From NCBI GenBank assembly GCA_024103135.1, contig JAGFIZ010000101.1, forward strand, positions 1 through 53,645: 53,645 nt of DNA. Reading direction: 5' to 3'. A program made the translations under genes and the position numbers. Source of the stretch: Bradyrhizobiaceae bacterium. Its GTDB lineage: Bacteria > Bacteroidota > Ignavibacteria > Kapaibacteriales > Kapaibacteriaceae. The notes beneath the pieces are model-generated. The model was not told where the DNA came from. It did not search any database and saw only the letters and a list, made by a program, of their open reading frames with translations. This document shows positions 26,134 to 35,198 of this stretch, in pieces (the first letter of the stretch is position 1; each line of letters opens with the position of its first letter).

Positions 26134-28707
26134 TTAGCGAACAACACGAACTGGGACATCGGCTTGAACCCCCTCGGAACGCACCACCAAGCGGTAAGCA
26201 CCTTGTGGCAGCTTCTCGAGAGAAACAGGAACTACAGTTGCTCCAGAACCGCTGAGCTGCATGCTTGGGATGAGCGTGGTCTGCGTGCCGGACACGTCGA
26301 CGGCTACCACCGAAACACCGAGATCAGCACTGTGATTGATCGTGAGCATCGTTGACCCATTTGCTGGGTTTGGCGAAGCCGTGAGTGAGAGTGTCCCTAC
26401 TGCTGCAGCTACGTCGTCTACACTGGTTACCGCAGAGCATTCTGCAATCGTCAGCTCGTCCCTGGTAGAAAGGACGGTCTCTGAGGCCGACTCGATTACG
26501 CGAAGCTTGACCTTGGTGCCAGCAGCGATGTTCTTAAGTCCGCTATTCAAGCTAAAGATCTGCCATTGTGAAGCTCCAACCGTAAGCGGTTGAACGGCAT
26601 TGCGCCATGATCCGCCACCGTCGGTGCTATACTGAATCTTGATGCGATCAATGAAGTCAGCCGACCAGTTATACTGATTATCAAAGTTGTTGCAGAGTTC
26701 GCCGCCTTCCTTCGGAAGGAGAAGTTCAAAGCGTGGTGCACCAATGGCAAACTGCTCGCTTGTAGCACTGATGGAGCTGTTTGAAGCCGATACGACCTTA
26801 ATGCGCGCCGTCGTTGTAGGTGCGCTGTTTACCGTCCACGCATAGCTTGTAGCTGTCTGCCCTTGAGCAAGACTTTCCCAGGTTGCACCATCATCTGCCG
26901 AGAACAGTACGTTTACGCCGCTGACAACTGAATTGTCCTTTGACCAGCGAATCTGAAACTCCGTCCCGATTCCAATGCGCTCGCCACCTGATGGCGACTG
27001 TAGCGTAAGTGGCACATCAATCCGGTACGATGCAATCGAGATGTTCTGAACGTTGACGTCAGTCGAGCTAGAGATTCGTATCCAGATACGGTTTGCATTG
27101 ATCGCTGGCACCGTCCACGTATACAACTGGTCGGCAGCATTCAAGTCCTTTGCAATCGATTTCCAATTTGAAGTCCCGTCCAAACTATAGTCGAGGTTGA
27201 CGTTGGAAACCATTGCGCTTACCCACTTGATTGGAACCTTCGCTCCACCCTTCCACTCGTCATATCCACGTGGCGACGTGATGCGAACGATTGGCTCTGG
27301 GCTCACGGTCATACACGATGCATCAATCCAGGTACGCATGCGCTCTGCAACGCGAGTGCTGAAGGTTAACGGCGATGTAGAGCCATTAACAAGGTGACAG
27401 TAGCTCATGATCGTACCGGGACGAACACGGCGCAGCGAAGGCAGGTTGTAGCATGCATCCGTACCGTCACTCTGAAGCTGACATGTGTCTACCGGCGGAT
27501 TCCAAATGCAGTTGTGCGTATGTGGCGCACCAATGTTGTGACCAATCTCGTGTGCTGCAACGTATACATCCCAAACAAATCCATTACGCACACCGGCCTG
27601 ACCAGGAATTTGCTCGCTCACATTAAGCTTGACGGTGCTTACGCCGTATGCACCACGGTGTTCGTTGTTGCACAACCTTGGACCAGACTGTCCACCGTAT
27701 GCGATACCCGCAACAAAGACACCACCCTTTGAACGCTGCAAGCAGTAAAGGTGAGCGGCATGGCGTTCAACGTCGTTATATCCAGTCGACCAGTCCTGAC
27801 TGAACTCATTGAGTAGTTCGCCTGGATCATAGCCGTCATAGATGTAGCCAGATGGTGCTTCTTCGGTAAACGACAGGAGATAGCCGATGTACATGTGTAC
27901 GCCAAGCTCTTCTTCATAGGCCTGTGACATTGCAGCAACGATCTTGGCAAAGTGCTGGGCTACTTGCTCTTCGTTCAGTCCTTGAAGACGTAAAACGGAG
28001 TCGACATCTTCGCGAAGTACAAGGGCAAGACGCAGGTCCTTAAGCGGGTATCCTTGAACGTCCATCCCCTTGGTCATCGACGATGGCATGGCCATCGCCG
28101 TAACTGCTGCACGTTCATCGACTGGAAGCTCGTCGGCACCGCACATGAAGTTGGAGAGTGCGAGCGGACGTCCATTTGCACCTTCGCTTTCAAATGCGTG
28201 TGGGTAAGCCCCCTCCACAGCCCTATACTCATTGGCTCTTCCAATAACGGTGCGGGAACCATCGGGATGGAAGATGTAGCCGGTAAGGTCGCCATCGCTA
28301 TAGTGCAGACTTACCTTGGAGCCTGGCTCGCCTTCGACTTCGCCCTTGTACGAATAGATGGGACGCACCTTGATGGGCTTCTTGCCTTGGGGTGTGTTAA
28401 CCAGAAACTTCGAGTTTGCATCGAAAACTGGCCGGCAGAGCTCGAGGTTTACCACAGCTGTTCCGTTAGGTGGAACAGGAAGATTCGTGATGGTAAGCGT
28501 CTTGCTGCCCGTTGCAAACACATCGTGTGCTTGGGCTGCGTTTAGCATGAGTGGCACGCTAAACTGTGTCAGCTGAGTGGTATTTGTCTTGGTGGACACG
28601 TGGATAGGAGTCGTAAACGACGTGATGTCTACAGTGCGCTCCGTTCCAGCAAAGGCCACGAAACAGCTCAACAAGCCAAGGACAGCTATGGTTGCGAAAT
28701 ACTTCAT
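26134..28707 (-). CDS. T9SS-exported reprolysin-like metalloprotease
   Basis: An 857-residue secreted zinc protease. After a signal peptide (residues 1-20) comes a propeptide-like region to about 210, then a metzincin catalytic domain with HEIGHNIGAPHTH starting at His386 and the Met-turn in GTIMSYCH. Three Ig/fibronectin-like domains follow, and the last 80 residues form a T9SS type A sorting tail (SPNPANGSTMLTI, ending LPQGAYRLVVRSEG). ATG 28707 is chosen for the signal peptide; the reading to 28839 lies inside tmk. It is the last gene of the porD-tadA/rsmI-tmk group, which links a T9SS cargo with a T9SS component. The substrate is unknown. Confidence 0.92.
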   Translation of the reverse strand: MKYFATIAVLGLLSCFVAFAGTERTVDITSFTTPIHVSTKTNTTQLTQFSVPLMLNAAQAHDVFATGSKTLTITNLPVPPNGTAVVNLELCRPVFDANSKFLVNTPQGKKPIKVRPIYSYKGEVEGEPGSKVSLHYSDGDLTGYIFHPDGSRTVIGRANEYRAVEGAYPHAFESEGANGRPLALSNFMCGADELPVDERAAVTAMAMPSSMTKGMDVQGYPLKDLRLALVLREDVDSVLRLQGLNEEQVAQHFAKIVAAMSQAYEEELGVHMYIGYLLSFTEEAPSGYIYDGYDPGELLNEFSQDWSTGYNDVERHAAHLYCLQRSKGGVFVAGIAYGGQSGPRLCNNEHRGAYGVSTVKLNVSEQIPGQAGVRNGFVWDVYVAAHEIGHNIGAPHTHNCIWNPPVDTCQLQSDGTDACYNLPSLRRVRPGTIMSYCHLVNGSTSPLTFSTRVAERMRTWIDASCMTVSPEPIVRITSPRGYDEWKGGAKVPIKWVSAMVSNVNLDYSLDGTSNWKSIAKDLNAADQLYTWTVPAINANRIWIRISSSTDVNVQNISIASYRIDVPLTLQSPSGGERIGIGTEFQIRWSKDNSVVSGVNVLFSADDGATWESLAQGQTATSYAWTVNSAPTTTARIKVVSASNSSISATSEQFAIGAPRFELLLPKEGGELCNNFDNQYNWSADFIDRIKIQYSTDGGGSWRNAVQPLTVGASQWQIFSLNSGLKNIAAGTKVKLRVIESASETVLSTRDELTIAECSAVTSVDDVAAAVGTLSLTASPNPANGSTMLTINHSADLGVSVVAVDVSGTQTTLIPSMQLSGSGATVVPVSLEKLPQGAYRLVVRSEGVQADVPVRVVR

Positions 28708-28765
28708 TTGCAATTCCAATGATTTGATGTGAACCCGAAAATTACGGAACTGGCTGGAGGTACGA

Positions 28766-29386
28766 TTATGCCCCAAGCAGTCTATCAACGATTCCAACGA
28801 TTTCTTTATGTATAGCCGTTCTATCCTGCATACCGTCAATCACGATAAACCTTTGTGGCTCTGCTGCTGCAATCCCTAGATAGCCGTTGCGGACGCGGTT
28901 GTAGAAATCACGTCCACTCCGTTCCATCCTATCGGGCTCCGAGCTATTCGCCGTAAAGTTCATGCGTTGCTGTGCTTCGTCGTACGGCACGTCGATGAAC
29001 AACGTCAACGCAGGCATGACTCCCCGAGTGGCAAGTCTGTTACACAGTGCCACCTGCTCTAGGTCTAGCTGACGTCCATACCCTTGATAGGCCGTCGTAC
29101 TGTCCACATACCTGTCGCAGAGAACTACCTCGCCTTGTGCCAGTGCTGGTTCGATGACTTTTTCTACCAGCTGCACGCGAGCTGCAGAGAACAACAAGAG
29201 CTCGGATGCCGAAGTAATGTTCTGCTTGTTACTTAACAAGATCTCGCGGATGGACTCGGACAACATGGTGGCGCCTGGTTCTCTTACCGTAACCACACGA
29301 TAACCGCGTGCTTCGATCCACTCACGCAACATGGTTAGCTGCGTGCTCTTTCCGCTACCGTCTATTCCTTCGAAGGATATGAACAT
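28766..29386 (-). CDS. tmk: Thymidylate kinase
   Basis: A 206-residue enzyme that phosphorylates dTMP to dTDP. The P-loop is EGIDGSGKST; the next motif reads REPGAT where REPGGT is usual; DRYVDSTTAYQGYGR follows. The length is typical. It lies 59 bases after the TadA-RsmI gene and 58 before the protease. An AGGGGGCT word (29393) is just before the start codon. Confidence 0.95.
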   Translation of the reverse strand: MFISFEGIDGSGKSTQLTMLREWIEARGYRVVTVREPGATMLSESIREILLSNKQNITSASELLLFSAARVQLVEKVIEPALAQGEVVLCDRYVDSTTAYQGYGRQLDLEQVALCNRLATRGVMPALTLFIDVPYDEAQQRMNFTANSSEPDRMERSGRDFYNRVRNGYLGIAAAEPQRFIVIDGMQDRTAIHKEIVGIVDRLLGA

Positions 29387-29445
29387 GTTTGAAGGGGGCT
29401 TGATTTCTGTGCGGCATTATCCTAAATGCTCGCAGGTGATTAACA

Positions 29446-30729
29446 TCAGTTGTCGGCGCCTTCCAATACTACAACGCACTCGCCTTTTACTCCCGACGAA
29501 TCTATTCGTGCAGTTACGGTGGATAGGCTGCCACGAATGTACTCCTCGTGCAGCTTACTTAGCTCCCTTGCCACCACCACGTTACGATCGTTATCGGCTG
29601 CTTCCGATAGTTCATGAAGGAGGCGCGGCAGCCGGTGCGGACTCTCGTACATCACGATGGTCTCCCGACGTTGTACTACGTCGGCAATGAATGCAGCACG
29701 TCCCTTCTTTTGCGGTGGGAATCCGGCAAAGAACCAGGCATCGGTTGATAGGCCGGAGCCAATGAGCGCAGTTAGCGCGGCGTTTGCACCAGGGAGGACG
29801 CATACGTTCAGATGCTGCCGAGTGCAGGCGGTAATGGCTCGGTAGCCTGGGTCGCTTATGCCTGGCATCCCTGCATCCGATACAACGGCAATGACTTCAC
29901 CGTTGGCCACTCTGGTTGCGATTTCCTGTGCTCGCTGACGTTCATTGTGCTCGTGATTACTCAAGAGCTGGCGCACGACGATGCCGTAATGCTTGAGAAG
30001 CATGCCAGTGCGACGGGTGTCTTCACAATACACTGCATCGGCTTCTCGAAGCACGTCCAACGCTCGCTTGGTCACGTCGGCTAAGTTGCCGATAGGTGTG
30101 GGCACAACGTACAGCGTACCACGTGTTGGCGCTGTTGCAACATACGGCTCCGGATTCGTTGACTCGCTTGGCTTGGCGTCGACGTAGCTCTCTAACTGAT
30201 CTCTGTCCTCGGTACAATCATCACTGTCCGCCTTCTGTCTGCCTTGCACAGCATGATCTTGTTTACCTGTGCGCTGATCTTCGAAGAAGGACTTCATGAT
30301 TGCCGCACACTCTTCTTCAAGTATGCCCGATCGTACTACGCATTGATGATTGGTCCGAGGATCGTCGACAAGTTCAAAGACCGACCGCACCGCTCCCGTC
30401 TTTGGTTCTGCAGCACCGTACACCACGGTACCGATGCGTGCCATACCAATTGCACCGGCACACATGGTGCAGGGCTCAACGGTTACGTAGAGCGTTGCCC
30501 CCTCAAGAAACTTTTGGTTGGTGTTAGTTACGGCATCGCGAATGGCAACAAGCTCTGCATGGAGTGTCGGGTCCGCTTCGCTTTGCACGCGATTATAGCC
30601 GCGTCCAACGATCTGGTTGTCCATCACTATCACACACCCAATGGGCACCTCGCCAATGCTTGCAGCATGGTGGGCAAGCGCAAGGGCTTCTTGCATGTAT
30701 GATTCATGCCGACGTTGTACGTCTGACAT
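29446..30729 (-). CDS. Fusion of tRNA adenosine deaminase TadA and 16S rRNA methyltransferase RsmI
   Basis: A single 427-residue open frame. Residues 1-152 are a complete TadA: HAE at 57-59 with the proton-shuttling Glu59, and zinc ligands Cys87 and Cys90 in PCTMC. TadA makes inosine at wobble position 34 of tRNA-Arg. Residues about 204-427 are a complete RsmI: GTLYVVPTPIGNLADVT, YCEDTRRTGMLLKHYG, VVSDAGMPGISDPG and PGANAALTAL. RsmI 2'-O-methylates C1402 of 16S rRNA in the decoding centre. A charged linker (153-203) joins them with no stop and no internal ATG near the RsmI start. Both activities tune decoding, so the fusion is functionally coherent. porD ends two bases upstream. Confidence 0.93.
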   Translation of the reverse strand: MSDVQRRHESYMQEALALAHHAASIGEVPIGCVIVMDNQIVGRGYNRVQSEADPTLHAELVAIRDAVTNTNQKFLEGATLYVTVEPCTMCAGAIGMARIGTVVYGAAEPKTGAVRSVFELVDDPRTNHQCVVRSGILEEECAAIMKSFFEDQRTGKQDHAVQGRQKADSDDCTEDRDQLESYVDAKPSESTNPEPYVATAPTRGTLYVVPTPIGNLADVTKRALDVLREADAVYCEDTRRTGMLLKHYGIVVRQLLSNHEHNERQRAQEIATRVANGEVIAVVSDAGMPGISDPGYRAITACTRQHLNVCVLPGANAALTALIGSGLSTDAWFFAGFPPQKKGRAAFIADVVQRRETIVMYESPHRLPRLLHELSEAADNDRNVVVARELSKLHEEYIRGSLSTVTARIDSSGVKGECVVVLEGADN

Positions 30730-30731
30730 AC

Positions 30732-31634
30732 TTATTGACCGCTACGTGCTGCTTCGTACAACTGTGTGTTACCGGGATCAACGTACAACAAGTCCTTCCA
30801 TACTGTGCTTTCCTTGATGCCTCTGAACATGTCGGCAATCTCACCGGACTTGGCATCAAAAAACGCTTGCAGGAGCACGGAGCGGTTGGAGATCACCGAG
30901 CGTTTGAAGTCGGCAATACCTTTGATGGTCGACGTCATCAAACTCCGTCCTTTGTCCTTGTCGAGTTCATACTCGTCAACGGCCACGTGGTAATCATACA
31001 TAAGCCGACGGAAGTCTTGATACCGTGGATCGGTCAAATCGGTGATCAAGGCCATCCTGGTGTATTCGCCTGGTTGATAGTTGGAACTAAACTGACTTAG
31101 CCCCTTGGCATTACCCAATTGTGCGATTTGCTTTGCATCGGTATACAACCTGTCGCCACCCAAGTCTTCATACGTATCCATATCCATGCCGATGGCAATG
31201 AGCATGTAGAAGTCCAGCACACTCGTGAACTCGTCGTAGCGCATGGACTGGAATGAGAGCGATGGACTGAAGGTATAGTTGAAGCTCCACTCCTTGTCGT
31301 ACACACGTAGGAGTGGGCTGCCACTGTTGGGGTTGTTGTTGACGAGCCGGCGGGACACGATGGTAAGCCGTGCGGAGTATGAACTCCCGTTCTTCGAAAA
31401 CAGATATACCGTCACATCTACCGGTATGCGTTCACCTTCCCACTCATCACGCGTGTAGCGCTGGGCATTCAGGTAGGTTTTGATGTCGCCTTCCATGGTG
31501 CGCACGTCCGTCCTGTCGTCCAACTGCAACTGCGACATATCAACCCGTACGGTGGCATTGAGTTCCTGAGCATACGTCACATACTGGGTGCTTGCACACA
31601 CCAAGATGCAAGCAATGATGAATCTGCGTAGCAT
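30732..31634 (-). CDS. porD: PorD-like DUF4835 protein of type IX secretion
   Basis: A 300-residue exported protein with signal peptide MLRRFIIACILVCAS...AQELNATV. Landmarks of the DUF4835 family are visible: VDMSQLQLDDRTDVRTMEGDIKTY-type opening, WEGERIPVDVTVYLF, and FDAKSGEIADMF near the end. This family is annotated as T9SS component PorD in Bacteroidota; I rely on that knowledge. ATG 31634 is used; the much longer frame upstream reads as antisense to the next gene. It heads a minus-strand group with the TadA-RsmI fusion, tmk and a T9SS cargo protease. Confidence 0.85.
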   Translation of the reverse strand: MLRRFIIACILVCASTQYVTYAQELNATVRVDMSQLQLDDRTDVRTMEGDIKTYLNAQRYTRDEWEGERIPVDVTVYLFSKNGSSYSARLTIVSRRLVNNNPNSGSPLLRVYDKEWSFNYTFSPSLSFQSMRYDEFTSVLDFYMLIAIGMDMDTYEDLGGDRLYTDAKQIAQLGNAKGLSQFSSNYQPGEYTRMALITDLTDPRYQDFRRLMYDYHVAVDEYELDKDKGRSLMTSTIKGIADFKRSVISNRSVLLQAFFDAKSGEIADMFRGIKESTVWKDLLYVDPGNTQLYEAARSGQ

Positions 31635-32430
31635 ATCGCCCCTTGAATGTCTGATTTCCACGAACTTACGGACGCTTTTCACTTGCACATTGGTGTATTG
31701 GTGTATCGTTTCTGCTACCAATGCTTTGGCGCAACGGCCAAGCGTCAGCGGCAGTACGGTACTGGGTGCATCCGACGTGCTTTGGTGTGCGTTCGAGCGT
31801 ACCACGACGGCATCCATTACTGTCTGGCCAGCCCCCTTCCTCCTTCCGCAGTTAACGGAAGCCTGTACGTTGATACCCGTTGGAAGTGTTGGTCTGGGTA
31901 TCGTCGGGAATGCCAATGCTGAGTGGTTTGACGTCCGCACACTGTGCAGACTCACCCACCAGATCACTCCCACGTTCACCGTCGGACTGAACACCTGGAT
32001 TGGATGGCAAGGGGCGAAACATTTTGCGACTGCGATGATGGCACAGACCGACGTTGCAGCTCGCATCCTCATGCACCCGCAGTGGTCGTTGGGCATTGCA
32101 GTCGATGCACTGCTGTACTATGCATCAACCCGATCACCACCGCCCCGACTACTGCGGTTGGGCATGGGATATGCTGTTGACACTACGTTGCAAGGTGGAC
32201 TTGCCCTTGCACTTGATGTCGAGACCGGCTCTACGTCGGCGGCATGCGTCATGCTAAGTGCGGCATACTGGGCGGACTCTTCGCTGGCTGGCAGAGTGGT
32301 ACTCCGCACGGAACCGCTCTCCATTGGTACGGTTGTGAGAATTACACAGGCCCTACCGTTCCCCGTCAGCATCGGCGTTGAACAGCTGTTCTCAGTTGGT
32401 ACGCAAATGATGGTGTGCGTCGAACTGTAG
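31618..32430 (+). CDS. Predicted outer-membrane beta-barrel protein
   Basis: A 270-residue protein with an N-terminal export signal ending ATNALAQ and a body of alternating hydrophobic strands, Gly/Ala/Thr-rich, to the end (last strands RVVLRTEPLSIG, FPVSIGVEQLFSVG, QMMVCVEL). This is the look of a small beta-barrel, roughly PorV/FadL-like in the last strands, but I cannot name it. Start is uncertain. ATG 31618 gives a 39-residue signal with two Arg and overlaps the divergent porD start by 17 bases; TTG at 31690 is the fallback. The HHH-barrel gene follows 136 bases later on the same strand. Confidence 0.6.
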   Translation: MNLRSISPLECLISTNLRTLFTCTLVYWCIVSATNALAQRPSVSGSTVLGASDVLWCAFERTTTASITVWPAPFLLPQLTEACTLIPVGSVGLGIVGNANAEWFDVRTLCRLTHQITPTFTVGLNTWIGWQGAKHFATAMMAQTDVAARILMHPQWSLGIAVDALLYYASTRSPPPRLLRLGMGYAVDTTLQGGLALALDVETGSTSAACVMLSAAYWADSSLAGRVVLRTEPLSIGTVVRITQALPFPVSIGVEQLFSVGTQMMVCVEL

Positions 32431-32566
32431 CTCCACACCCAACACGGATGAACTGACCATACAGGCGTCCACCCATGCGTAGAAGTCCGCGAGTACCTGC
32501 TGGTAGGACCTTCGTCAATGCCAAACTGCCAACGAACATTGAGAGCATCCTTCAGTTCAATGGTTC
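32431..32566 (+). other. Spacer between the two barrel genes
   Basis: 136 bases with no coding signal. I see no terminator hairpin, so the two barrels may share a transcript; no promoter was recognised either. Confidence 0.4.
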
Positions 32567-34384
32567 ATGATGAAATGCAACATGAAGCTCTCCACATCAA
32601 CGGGTGTACTGCGGTGTTTAGTGATCGTGGCAGTAATTGTTGTTGTGCAAGCATCGGCTGTTGCTCAGTTGGATGATCTTGCAGGTAATGATTGGGCATT
32701 GCCGCAGGTAGATGCACTGTATCAGTTCCATGACGACCCCTTGTGTTTGAAGTGCTCAAGGGCGTCGGACCTAACGGCGATTCCAGGTATTGGGAGGACA
32801 ACGGCTTCGCGTATCGTGCGCGTCATGACGCAGGGATGTTCGACGATCGACGAACTGTGTGAGAAAGCATGCCTGACTGCTGAGCAAAGCATCCTGGTTC
32901 GCATGTGTACTACGATGGACTGTGACTGTGCTGCAACTATCGAGTCGGTTCGTTTTCGCTTGCGTTACCTAACCAACTCGGATGCTCCGGGCACTTATGC
33001 GCATGGTACCGACGACGTTCTTGCTGGGGCAGACATTCGCACCATCTATGGTCGGCTAGGGACAGTCGTCCGTAAGAATGCCGACGGACTCGTAACGGGC
33101 GGCTGGCTCCAAGGCAAAACCGATTGGATGCAGATAACGCTTGGAGAGCTTGGGATTGCGAGCGGACTCGGCCTAGTTCATGGGGCAGGGGGCTCATTTG
33201 GCGGGTCAATGTTGTCGAAGCTGAAGTCGATTACGCTCAAGCCAACGATCCGTCCGTGGACGAGTACCTACCAAGATGCAGCTTTGAGTGGCCTAGCATT
33301 TCAGCTTGGGCAGACCGATGCTTCACCAATTCAGGCAGTGGCGGGTTGGTCACGCCGACGCAGCGGAAGTCGGCTCGAAACTGCCCTTAATGCAGCGGTG
33401 ATGATCGATGCCGACGCTTTCTCCGTCGTACTCAACGCCCAGGATCTCTCGTATGACGAGTCGCTCGTCACGTCCTCGTCGCGATTGATTCCCAGCCAAG
33501 GCCGACAGCTCTTCTCTGCTGCTTCGCAGATGACGTTGGGGACGATGAACGTTGCCGCTGAAATCGCAACCGACAGCAAGCTCGCTACCTCGGCACTGCT
33601 CATTGCCTCCCATCCCTTCTCGAACGGCGAGTGGTTCGGCATTGCACGATGGACCGATCCAGACCTCCGCAATCCATACGCTGCATCGATGAATGCAGCG
33701 TCTGCACTGGCTAACGAGGCTGGACTTGGCTTTGCGGTACAGGTTCGTCCGCGTAGAGGACTCGACCTGGAAGCATCGGTCGACCTCTACTCCACCCTCT
33801 CCAAGGCCTACGGTAAGCCGCTACCAGCCGCGGGGATTGACGTGATCGCCGACGTTGAGTATCGTCCGTCGAACACCGTAATCCTTCGCAACAGACTACG
33901 ATACAATCAGGAAGACGATGGGTGGACACCACCAGGGACTGCATGGCGTAGGATGATTACCAATCACACAACAACATTTCGTACTGACGTTGAGATCAAG
34001 GCCAGCCGAACATGTAGGCTGCGATGGAGATTTGATGGACGCCGAGTCTGGTTCACGGGCGGACGTTCGACGGAGTACGGGTACCTGTCATACGTGGATC
34101 TCACTTGGCAGCCGTCCGATGTTCTTAGGCTCTGGTTCCGAACCACGGTGTATGACGCAGAAAGCATGGCAAGCACGGCCTATGCCTTTGAGTCACTCAT
34201 GCCTGGACTCAACGCTATCATCGCTGGTACTACACGAGGAATGCGCACATCGATCCAGTTGCGCTACTCCCTCACGCCGTGGTGTACGCTTGCCTGTACT
34301 GCATGGGAACAGCGCAAGAACGACGTCCTCTACCGTTATGGGGCTGGACTACAAGTTGTTGTGCATGGACGCAACGTGATGTAA
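32567..34384 (+). CDS. Outer-membrane beta-barrel with N-terminal helix-hairpin-helix domain
   Basis: A 605-residue exported protein. A signal peptide ends near SAVAQ (residue 34). Residues about 60-130 form a ComEA-type helix-hairpin-helix region with LTAIPGIGRTTASRIV, the classic non-specific DNA-backbone binding motif, plus eight cysteines (CLKC, GC, CEKAC, MC, CDC) that could form disulfides. From about 150 to the end the sequence is amphipathic strands with Trp/Arg/Tyr girdles, as in a large outer-membrane barrel, ending HGRNVM. ATG 32567 is the first of three close Met codons. DNA binding at the cell surface or periplasm is inference; HHH can also mediate protein contacts. Confidence 0.78.
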   Translation: MMKCNMKLSTSTGVLRCLVIVAVIVVVQASAVAQLDDLAGNDWALPQVDALYQFHDDPLCLKCSRASDLTAIPGIGRTTASRIVRVMTQGCSTIDELCEKACLTAEQSILVRMCTTMDCDCAATIESVRFRLRYLTNSDAPGTYAHGTDDVLAGADIRTIYGRLGTVVRKNADGLVTGGWLQGKTDWMQITLGELGIASGLGLVHGAGGSFGGSMLSKLKSITLKPTIRPWTSTYQDAALSGLAFQLGQTDASPIQAVAGWSRRRSGSRLETALNAAVMIDADAFSVVLNAQDLSYDESLVTSSSRLIPSQGRQLFSAASQMTLGTMNVAAEIATDSKLATSALLIASHPFSNGEWFGIARWTDPDLRNPYAASMNAASALANEAGLGFAVQVRPRRGLDLEASVDLYSTLSKAYGKPLPAAGIDVIADVEYRPSNTVILRNRLRYNQEDDGWTPPGTAWRRMITNHTTTFRTDVEIKASRTCRLRWRFDGRRVWFTGGRSTEYGYLSYVDLTWQPSDVLRLWFRTTVYDAESMASTAYAFESLMPGLNAIIAGTTRGMRTSIQLRYSLTPWCTLACTAWEQRKNDVLYRYGAGLQVVVHGRNVM

Positions 34385-34460
34385 CAGTGATGCATTGCAA
34401 ACAACAATCAAGGTTAGCATCAGACAAGCATGATCGCGTCGACCCCTCGCGTCAAAATGC

Positions 34461-35198
34461 TCAAGCTTGACGGAGCAGCGCCTGATAGGCCATACACTCG
34501 TGGACGAAGTGTTGGGCAATTGGCATGGAGAACGGACTATTCCAGTCCATCCGTTCTGGATGCCACTGCACGGCAAGCAGGAAAGGTTTGCCGCCTAACG
34601 TTGCATCGCCCCATTCAATCGCTTCGATGATGCCATCGGACGCTGTTGCTGCAGGTGCGAACATGTTGGCAATCTTTTCGATTGCCTGATGATGTGCGCT
34701 GTTAATGGTGCCTTCGGTAGTCCTGCAGATGCGTTTAATCAGTGAACCAGGCTCGGCAAATACATCGTGTTCAGAATCGTGCTTGACACTTGTTTCGGGA
34801 TCGGTGTACTGACGGTGTTCATGATGATCGTCTCTCGGGATGTCTGCAATGAGCGTTCCTCCATACAGCACATTCAATACCTGGAGTCCTCTGCAAATAC
34901 CTAACACCGGAATGTTTGCATCAATGGCTGCCTGTGCAACAGTAAGCTCAAGTGCATCACGTTCGGGGTTTATCGTACCACACACGGCACGCTTCTCTGG
35001 CTGTTGGTAGCGGTCTGGGTCAACGTCCTCTCCACCGGTCAAGATCAGTCCACTACATTCTTTCAATCTCGCGACGCCGTCTTCAGGACTAAGGCCGACG
35101 AGGTCGACGATGGTTATGGATGGGTCGACGGCATGCAGCCACCGTCCATACATCTGATATTTCTCGCTTCCTGATCCTTTGGAGAGTGCAATGTTCAT
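34461..35198 (-). CDS. Class I glutamine amidotransferase-like peptidase C26
   Basis: A 245-residue cytoplasmic hydrolase of the gamma-glutamyl-gamma-aminobutyrate hydrolase type (PuuD-like). Triad residues are Cys102 in LGICRGLQVLNV, His213 and Glu215 in QWHPERM. GGEDVDP and IADIP are family landmarks. The substrate may be a gamma-glutamyl compound, but PuuD activity is not shown. It is translationally coupled (ATGA) to lpxK, an odd partner, since lpxK acts on lipid A. Confidence 0.9.
   Translation of the reverse strand: MNIALSKGSGSEKYQMYGRWLHAVDPSITIVDLVGLSPEDGVARLKECSGLILTGGEDVDPDRYQQPEKRAVCGTINPERDALELTVAQAAIDANIPVLGICRGLQVLNVLYGGTLIADIPRDDHHEHRQYTDPETSVKHDSEHDVFAEPGSLIKRICRTTEGTINSAHHQAIEKIANMFAPAATASDGIIEAIEWGDATLGGKPFLLAVQWHPERMDWNSPFSMPIAQHFVHECMAYQALLRQA

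Noticed and set aside
31635..32096. Long upstream extension of porD
   Set aside because: Antisense to the barrel gene, and the signal peptide starts at 31634.
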